Positions 57,101 through 64,000 of a stretch of DNA of 64,000 nucleotides are shown here, one piece after another. The first letter of the stretch is position 1, and every line of letters starts with the position of its first letter. Made by a program: the position numbers and the translations under genes. Origin of the DNA: Gloeopeniophorella convolvens (Eukaryota; Basidiomycota; Agaricomycetes; Russulales); NCBI GenBank assembly GCA_022496205.1, contig WTXD01000008.1, positions 434,001 to 498,000 on the forward strand. The letters run 5' to 3'. The notes under the pieces are model-generated. The model had not been told where the DNA came from and made no database searches. It saw only the letters and a program-made list of their open reading frames with translations.

Positions 57101-59142
57101 AGGCTTCCACAGCTTCGCGTGGAAGGTGGTTGCTGACGCGATATACCATCTCTCGCGTATATCGTCTTTCACGGATGAAACCAGCATCCGGGCCATCCTC
57201 GCACGGGCAAGCAGTTACCTCACTTCGGACCCTGGGGAAAGGCTCGCAGGCAGCGTCTCGATCCCGATCGAGCTCTCGGATCGACTCACGGGCTTGGACG
57301 CTCTCAAAGTCGCCGTTGCTGCGTATAGTCATCGCATTTCGCTTGGTCTTCTGGGCGCTGCAGCCACAAGCAGCGCTTGGTTCGATTTCGGCCTTTCTCT
57401 CTTCAACCTAGCAAGGCGAACCCTTCCAGAAGGTGAACAGCAGGACAAGGCGTTGAAGCAGGCACTCGCGTCTATCAAAGAAGCTATTCGTGCACAGCCG
57501 GGCGAAGATAGTTACTGGCGTGCGCTGGGCGATATGAATTTCGTGTCGCAGCCGAAGGTGGCACAGCATGCATACATCCGGGCGCTAGAGATTGACCCCA
57601 AGGTGGCTTCTCGTGTCCTCGATCGAGCTCGGTGATTTACCCCTCGTGTTTAGAGCGTTGACGTCTGGACGAGCTTCGGGCTCCTGTGCTTGTACCACAA
57701 TGACACCGAGCTGGCCAATGAGGCCTTCCTAAAAGCCCAAACGCTGGACCCTGACCATACTATGGCGTGGGTTGGACAAGCGCTAGTCGCCACGCGGAAT
57801 GGACACCACTCAGACTCGCGTACGCTACTCGAGCATGCAGTGAGTTTGTCTGCCGATGTGGTAAGCAATTAAAGCCATGCGTACTGTGTTGTGCTAACCT
57901 AGAGCTCCAGCCCGAGGCCGATATTGGATACTCCACGCGGGAGTTCAACCAATACCTCAAGACGCCTCACGACAGCTCCTCTCTAAGTGACCTGTTTCCG
58001 GCGTTCTTTACTCTCGATAGGTATCTCAAACGGCGTCCAGATGACGCATCGGCGCTGCATCTTTTCGGGCTTGTCTGTGAGCGCATAGGTCACATCGAGC
58101 TCGGCATCGAGCGCATCAGCCACGCCATCGCCGTGCTCGAGGTGGAATATGAAGAAAGCGAGGACCCGATGATCGAGCGGCAGTTCGTCATCGCTAATAC
58201 TACAGTTGCACGGCTGCGCCTCGCCGCACAAGACTATGACGGCGCTATGAACTCTTTCCAGACTGCGCTTGGGCTTCTGTCCGAAGACGAGGAAAGCAAG
58301 GTGCTGAGGTGCCAATGCCTGTTCGGGTTAGGCCTCGCGAGTTTCAAGTTGGGTACCCTGGACACAGCCATCGAGAATTTCGAGGCGGCACTGGCAGCGG
58401 CAGGCGACGAATTGCACATGCGGGGGCACGCGACGGTGCTCCTCGCGCAGACATTATGGGCTACTGGCTCGGAGGAGGGACAAGAAGCTGCGAAGGCACA
58501 GCTGCTGGAGTGGTACGCCTGTGTCTTCCATTTAATCCCAAGCAATCCTGCTCACCTACGGGAAAGCATTACCCAAGACCCAGAGAATCTGGCGGCGATC
58601 AACGCTCTCGCTGGAATGGGTATCCTGACTGGCGACGACAGCCTTATCGATGCCGCGCTGTCCGAGCTGATTTCGCTCCCACTGGATCTTCGTCACAGAC
58701 GCGACCCCAAACGCGACTCATCGTACCTTCTGGAGCAGCACCACCTCGGGCAGGTAAATGAACGAGCGACCCTGCGCGCCGTGCTTCCCTCTGCGATGGC
58801 TGATGGGGATGCGCTTCGCAGGGCAACTTCACACTGGCGCTGAGCGAAGCTCAGAAGGCTATCCACGCAGAGCCGTCGCACGGCGACGCGCGCCGGGCAC
58901 TGGCCACGTTGTTGCTCCAAGGGGGTGAGCCGGCCGTTGCGCGCGCGGTTATCTCTCAAGGGCCCGACGACGATATCGCCAACGTGCGCAAGTCAATCGG
59001 ACTGCGTGCGGTGGCCAAGGCGTTGGCGAAGAATGAGGGGAGTCTCAAGGAAGCATGCATGTTGGCGCACAAGGCCGTCATGCTGGCACCTTGGGACCAC
59101 CGAAGCTGGGACGTCTTAGCGTACGTGAAAGGCCATCATTGA
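54133..59142 (+). CDS. SKI3: Superkiller complex TPR subunit Ski3
   Basis: Scaffold of the Ski2-Ski3-Ski8 complex that feeds mRNA to the cytoplasmic exosome for 3'-5' decay. Fifteen exons (54133-54257, 54302-54359, 54421-54471, 54521-54606, 54656-54731, 54781-55065, 55112-55573, 55627-55784, 55831-56231, 56283-56638, 56694-57602, 57654-57860, 57911-58512, 58567-58753, 58822-59142) give about 1427 residues, near the yeast length. It starts MSSAFVKAKLKAARDAIGKK, with a first TPR (DHEPENYNAKVFCALSLLEL) and many more, for example HYPTFAPAFTSLGIYYSEAA, DPKSVDVWTSFGLLCLYHND and APWDHRSWDVLAYVKGHH at the end. A linker has FLPESPFYSTLSS-like YLPESPFYSTLSSLPPPD. Intron 5 appears to use a GC donor (CAG|GCAGGT). 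Identity is strong. Confidence 0.92.
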
Positions 59143-59397
59143 GTCCGTATTGTAGAAGTAGTTGTATTCCCACCTTACTGTACCTTGGCGGCATTCCCGC
59201 GGAGCGGACTGCAAATCAAAGCTAGAAGGTTTCATATAATGCATCATGTTTCAAGTGAAAGGTGCTCGCATTATAAAAGTGCAGATCGTCTATATACTAG
59301 TTCCCGGTATGAATATACATGGTGTAGGCTGGGAAAATCGCATCTAGACATCGCTATTTGGCCATGCACGTGAAATTAGCGGGAGTAGGGAACGAAG

Positions 59398-60898
59398 TCA
59401 GAAGCAGACGAACCTGAACTTTCCCAGACCGCTCTGAGAGGCGAGAGTAATGCGCCTGCTGACAACCGTTCCCTCGTCGCCCCGGTCGGCCTCTGTGAGC
59501 CACCAGCGGAGACGAGCCTTCAGCGCCTTCGTACTGAGACCTTCGGCTATGCTGGACAAGGACGCTGGTGAGAATAAGCGTGTGAACGATGACAAATGGC
59601 ACCCACATCCCGCGCTCCTCAAGCGCTTCTAAGAGCTCAGGATGCGTCAACCTGTCTCCCATGCCTTCCTTCGCAAGAAGTGCGTCATCCGCAGCTATGA
59701 GTTTGAGGTGATGCTCAATCCTGCTCTTGCGCCAGAATTGTGGGCCCCATGTTGAGAGAGATAAGAGACTTTGTCCAGAGGTCACTGAGATTTCCTTCTG
59801 AAACGCTAAATGAATGGCTTACCCGCAAAGCGCAATGGCTGAAGAAGGGCCTGGCAGAGTTGATACCAGGGCCGCCGGACCAGCTTTGAACACGTCCAAG
59901 AATTCTTCACGCATAGTCTCAGCGTAGGCGCGCTGCTTTTCGCGGCGTTTTCCTTCGATTCGCTCGCGTTGGGAAGTAAGAATGCAGGTTGACGGAAGCA
60001 TTCCAGGGGCGTAAAGCACGATGAGTGGGATGATTTCTTCAAGAATAAGAACGATGGCGATAAATGGAACGAGCCTATAGTTGGAGAATAAGATATGTAG
60101 ACAGTGTAGAAGGAAGAGAGGGGCTCATACCTCGCAAGATCGCCCTTGTTCGTCTGGATAAATCTTGACTCCCAGCGTGACATAGGCTCCCCTCCGGCCT
60201 TCACCCGCGCTAGAATCTCGTTGACCTGCTTGCGATGTGTGACGACTAGTTTAAGACCTCTCGCATAAAATTTCTAATGTAGATGCCATTGATACCTCAT
60301 CGCGTGACCGAACAGAGTGACGCACGAAGAGTTCCTTGGCTTGGTGCCAGAGTTTCGCAATCTTGCCAGCGTCCGAAGGAGGTGGCGAGAGAACACCGTG
60401 GATATATGCTTGCTTAAAATCTTCCTTCACTGTCTCCGTTAGTGAACCGGATAGCTTCGCCTTGGAAGATGAAGCTTGGAGGGTCGTCACAGTATCAGTT
60501 GCTGATGACTGTTTCGCCGTCGCAAGACGTGAGCTGGTACCTGTTGCGGGTGGTTTTATTGGACCGGGCCTCAGCTCCACTTTGGCCTTTCGGGAGAGCG
60601 GTACGGTATGGGCATCGGCGGTGTCTTTGGATGGAGAAGTGGAAGAAGCAGGAGTTGAAAGTGAACGGGCAGATGGGGGACGTAGATACAAGTGCGAGGT
60701 CCGTTGGTGAAAGGAAATAGCATTGCTCGAGGAAATGAATGTCGTGGACGCCTTGCGGATGCCCCCGGGCTTTAGAACATGATGTCGGTGTCGGGATAAC
60801 AGATATCTGAAAACCGGGAGAAATATGTAAGTTATCTGCCATGCTAGGGGGCCGACTGACCTCTCAACTACACCATTTCTCCCAAGTGATTGCAACAT
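59398..60898 (-). CDS. LETM1-domain mitochondrial inner-membrane protein
   Basis: Family members (yeast Mdm38/Ylh47, human LETM1) sit in the mitochondrial inner membrane, bind ribosomes and affect K+/H+ exchange. Six exons (minus 60861-60898, 60326-60806, 60131-60273, 59823-60074, 59607-59768, 59398-59551) give about 409 residues. The basic, Ser-rich N-terminus (RYLLSRHRHHVLKPGGIRKA) fits a presequence. Core motifs: IAKLWHQAKELFKFYARGLK, HRKQVNEILARV, LVPFIAIVLILEEIIPLIVL with PGMLPST, then LSTWGPQFWRKSRIEHHLK and LSTKALKARLRWWLTEA. Exon joints were chosen to restore ELFKFYARG and LSTWG. The first intron is GTCAGT...TTTTCAG. No EF-hand or long coiled-coil tail is present, so it is closer to the short fungal forms. 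Confidence 0.85.
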
Positions 60899-61146
60899 GC
60901 GAGCCCTGGTGACTACTCTGCCCTGGTGAGTTTGCGGAGACCCGGTGACGAAGAGTGAAACAGTGGTGCTCGTGAGTTACGCGGACACGCCGGCTTGGAA
61001 ATTGGAACGGCGACGCTCATCACGTGGCAACCTGTGGCAACCACGCGAAAGCCACGAGAGTCTGCTTCTCCGGTCCGCAACTCGGACCTGCGATTCCCTT
61101 GAAATGATGTCATCGATCTTGCCCATATAATTGACTTCAACAGCTT

Positions 61147-61826
61147 ATGCTGTACGATAATCATCGCCACGGCCCAGCTGAGGACCTCCTCATAAGCATG
61201 ACTAGTGCGAGCCTTTCGTCTGCCCTGATTTTTAGCGCAGAGAACGCGTATCAGAAGTCTACTCTTGCGCACCTCTACCGTACATCTTCAATTATCAAGA
61301 GCGCCTCCTCGATTCGTCCCCCACCGCCGGAAATCCGTGTATACATCAAAGATCTAGCTTCAGCTGCAAACAACACAGCAAACGAGAATGCGTGCGGGAG
61401 TATCCTCGCGGGTCAGGGGAGCGAGAGCGACGAATATGGGGACGTCGGGGTTTGGCTGGGAGACGGTTCGTACAGTGAAGGAAACGAGACTAACATCTTG
61501 CGTGCATTGAATTTATATGAATCTGGCCAGGAGGTACGTCTCTTCATGCAGTCGTCTCGCTTTGTCTCCAACACATCGCTGGGCAGCCCACGCCCGGCCA
61601 ACTCGAGCCTTCAACATCGCTGCCATCGACGTTCAAGCCCTCAAGCTCGGACGAACTCGACAAGTTATCGTTCCTACTGGCGAAGTTACATGATAAATTC
61701 TACTTTACTGTCAAGGCAGGATTGAACGGTGGAGGATCAGTGCTCCACTTCCTCATAGGTCGTTTGGATGAGGGTATAATGTCTGGTTGGGTCGGCCTGG
61801 TTGGAATTGATATAGCACCCGAGTGA
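61147..61826 (+). CDS. Hypothetical protein (208 aa)
   Basis: Two exons (61147-61533, 61587-61826). It starts MLYDNHRHGPAEDLLISMTS; an internal Met at about residue 18 (MTSASLSSAL) could be the real start. Features: FSAENAYQKSTLAHLYRTSS, an acidic Gly-rich middle (GSESDEYGDVGVWLGDGSYS), LSFLLAKLHDKFYFTVKAGL and a hydrophobic end (GWVGLVGIDIAPE). The 53-bp intron keeps the frame with standard ends (GTACGT, GGCAG). The family is not recognised. It shares a ~250-bp divergent promoter with the LETM1-domain gene. Confidence 0.6.
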
Positions 61827-61953
61827 TGTAACTGGACGAAGTAGCACCGAGTTGAGAGTCGTCTGCTCAAAAGCTGCTCTCATTACGAAAAAAAAAAAAC
61901 TGTTGATGTCGGATCGAGACGCAGTGTAGAGATTGCTTTCACATGATGTACAT

Positions 61954-63686
61954 TCACATACCGTTCCTCAGATTCTCAAACTTGCTTCCTTCATACCTCA
62001 ACCAATTTGGCCGGGTATCAAGTCCTCCCATGGCTTCCTTGACCACCTGCACGAGGCTCCTCCCGGGCTGTGCCTCCTTTCCATGGCCACCTTCCATACC
62101 TTCCCTCGGCGCTCCGCCTTTGTCACCGCTTAACTCCCAGAACATGCTACCCCCTAGGCCTTCCCGTGCGATGTACTCGCCCTTCCATCTGCCAACTGTC
62201 TCGTCATCGAAGCTGATCATCTCCTTGCGTTGATAGTCATAAGACCAGCTCGCTAGCGCCTGCTCATCGCGGAGGACATAGGATCCTGGCAGCGGCAGGG
62301 CCCGGTAGTCATATACGCCAGACTCCCAGCTGCCTTGGCCAAGGCCTGAAAAAGGAGCACCAGGACCATCTGTGTTGAGGAAGGAGCGACCGTATAGAGG
62401 CACGCCCATGATGAGCTTGTGGCGGGGGACACCCTGGGAGTTATACCATTGAACGGCTTGCGAGGCGCCGATGGGACCGCCGAAGACATTCGCTTGATGG
62501 TTCGCTATCTTGTCCCAAGAACCGGCTGTGCTAGTATGAGCCGTCATATGGAGAAATCAAAGCAAACGGTACTGACAGAAGTCGTAAGCCATCAGGTTCC
62601 AGAAGTCCAGAGATAGGTCCATCTCCCGTGCATATAATTTCTGGTAGTTGTCCGGTCCACACGGAGCAGCTATCTGTTAAAGTTGGAGTCCTGTCCAGGT
62701 GAACATTTACGGTTGCGGCGCTCACCGTAAGTAAGAAGCGATAGTCCGCGTTTTTGCGGCGCGCATGTTCGTCCAATCCTGCTCTCAATTCACGCAGTAA
62801 CTCCACGTAGCCCCTGGCTTGGGCATCGTTCTGTGGGTACTCGTAATCCACGTCCAAACCATCTAAGCCATAATCCTCGACAAGTCTTACGGCAGATCTG
62901 ACAAACTCTGCGCGGTGAGCGGGTGATACGACCACCGGGTGGAACGACGGAGAGTAAGTCCAGCCGCCGATGGAAAGGAGGACCTTGAGGTGGCGATTCT
63001 GCTTCTTCAAGTTGTAGATAGCTTTGAAGTTCCCATACAGATTCGTGCCAGAGTCAGACCATGAATCACCCGGGTAGTGTATGTCTTGGTCTGCCCATAC
63101 GTCGGAGAGGAAGACCTCGCCGGACTCCGCGCGGATGTTCGCGAAGGCATAAAGGATGTGACTGTGTGAAAAGGTTGCAAATTTTATGTTCATGGTTACT
63201 ACGGAAATGGGGGTCTGCGGACGACGTACGTGAGATCCTGAACAGGGATTGAAGAAGGCGGATATTTCCGCCCGTAGATGCCCCTTCATGAGACTGTCAG
63301 GTACTATTGCGGCGGCCAAAATAACGGCACGATGAACACACCAGTTCACAAAGCTGGTCCCCGTTAGTTCACTCGATGCTGCAGAGGGTGGACTTAGGTA
63401 CGCACTATCCGACGCTATGCTTCCCGTTCGACATTGATGCACCTTGTGTCTCGTTCTTTGTTGTCTCAAATTCGTCGATGGCGCTGTTCTTCAAGGATGA
63501 TTGCTGCGCAGGGGGCGTCGATTCCCGGATGTCCGGGACGAACCAGTGTCCTAATTTGTACAGTGACACGAGAGCGGCCAAGCCGACCGCAACGGCAATT
63601 ACAATCGTTCGATACTTGCGTGAACGACGAGGAGCAGGCGGCGAGGTCTCTGAGGTAGCGACAGGTTCGTATGTGGCAGAAGACAT
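61954..63686 (-). CDS. Membrane-anchored GH18 chitinase
   Basis: Glycoside hydrolase family 18 enzyme expected to cut chitin beta-1,4 links at the cell surface. Six exons (minus 63406-63686, 63342-63353, 63230-63283, 62726-63161, 62577-62673, 61954-62525) give 483 residues. After a short cytosolic-type tail there is one membrane span at about 28-43 (IVIAVAVGLAALVSLY), suggesting type II topology. The catalytic domain begins SVGYFVNWGIYGRKYPP; LKVLLSIGGWTYSPSFHP is the SxGG motif; DGLDVDYEYP at 216-225 has the catalytic Glu223. WNLMAYDFSGSWD and LIMGVPLYGRSF follow. No chitin-binding module is seen. Exon 2 is only 12 bp and is needed to read FVNWGIYG. Confidence 0.92.
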
Positions 63687-64000
63687 GGATTTATGCGCTG
63701 CCGGCTGAGCACTGCAATCGACGTAGTCTCTAGCCGTGCTGACAAGGACACGATGGAGAATGTGGATCCGATGATGCAAAGTAGCTTGGTAGAAGAGGTT
63801 AGGGTTTGACAAAGCGGCTTAGATCTGATTAGATAAGGTGCAGGCCTCGCAAGGTGGAAAAATTACGCACGTGATTTGGCCAAAGAGACAGTCCTTTTTT
63901 GCGCCTGCCGCGGAACAAACTCACCCGTTAGACACGCACAGCTTATACATCTGCGTGCAATCGATCCTCTCCTGCGTTATAGAGGCCCCACCACCGCAGA
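63687..64000. other. Upstream region of the chitinase gene
   Basis: Promoter side of the GH18 gene, running to the window end. No gene or clear motif identified. Confidence 0.5.

Noticed and set aside
60800..60898. tRNA-like sequence on the minus strand: complementary GGAGAAA/TTTCTCC ends and TGGTGTAGTTGAGAGGTCA like an A box.
   Set aside because: The span is about 66 bases with no T-arm or B box, and the sequence is explained by the first coding exon and first intron of the LETM1-domain gene.
47706..63686. Cell-wall gene cluster (chitin synthase and chitinase in one window).
   Set aside because: The two genes are about 10 kb apart with unrelated housekeeping genes between them and no sign of co-regulation.
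1..64000. Transposons, CRISPR arrays, phage or bacterial defence genes.
   Set aside because: No transposase, reverse transcriptase, integrase, regular spaced repeats or terminal repeats with target duplications were seen; the intron-rich fungal gene set argues against bacterial content.

Overview
The window looks like a nuclear contig from a basidiomycete fungus, most likely an agaricomycete of the polypore type. It is GC-rich. Nearly every gene is split by many short introns (about 45-75 bp, GT...AG), genes lie close together on both strands, and the gene set is fungal: class IV-type chitin synthase, GH18 chitinase, a DASH kinetochore subunit, MedA-like and ERT1-like regulators and a fungal DOCK protein. 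No rRNA, CRISPR array, intact transposon or convincing tRNA was seen. All gene models were spliced by hand from reading frames, splice-site consensus and remembered family motifs. No search was run, so exon edges may be off by a base or two.

Layout. 0.2-1.7 kb: C2H2 zinc-finger factor, followed by about 6.9 kb with few or no genes that holds a (CTG)16 tract and a diverged repeat family. 8.5-13.1 kb: PEX5 (peroxisomal import receptor), a 66-residue hypothetical protein and a PRA1-family membrane protein. 14.5-18.2 kb: ERT1-type Zn2Cys6/PAS regulator and a mitochondrial PrmC/HemK-type methyltransferase. 18.2-22.0 kb: a second gene-poor stretch with a perfect 36-bp palindrome. 22.0-29.7 kb: a basic hypothetical protein, a TEN1-like OB-fold protein, an F-box/propeller protein with frame breaks, MORG1 (WD40) and LSM2. 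29.9-35.2 kb: an orphan protein with a PP1-docking motif, an M28 metallopeptidase and a SPC34-family DASH subunit. 35.6-42.7 kb: a 2157-residue DOCK-family exchange factor. 43.3-51.3 kb: a MedA-like (DUF7082) regulator, Mediator subunit MED27 and chitin synthase. 51.5-53.7 kb: a dual-specificity phosphatase whose first exon overlaps, in the same frame, the last exon of an upstream hypothetical gene. 54.1-63.7 kb: SKI3, a LETM1-domain protein, a hypothetical protein and a membrane-anchored GH18 chitinase.

The genes are mostly unlinked housekeeping functions and do not form an obvious cluster. A loose cell-wall theme (chitin synthase, chitinase, DOCK, MedA) is probably chance. No clearly new multi-gene system was found. 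The observations most worth following are the diverged repeat near the zinc-finger gene, the long palindrome, the number of apparent GC-AG introns, several micro-exons, the phosphatase overlap, the broken F-box gene and the enlarged SPC34 protein.
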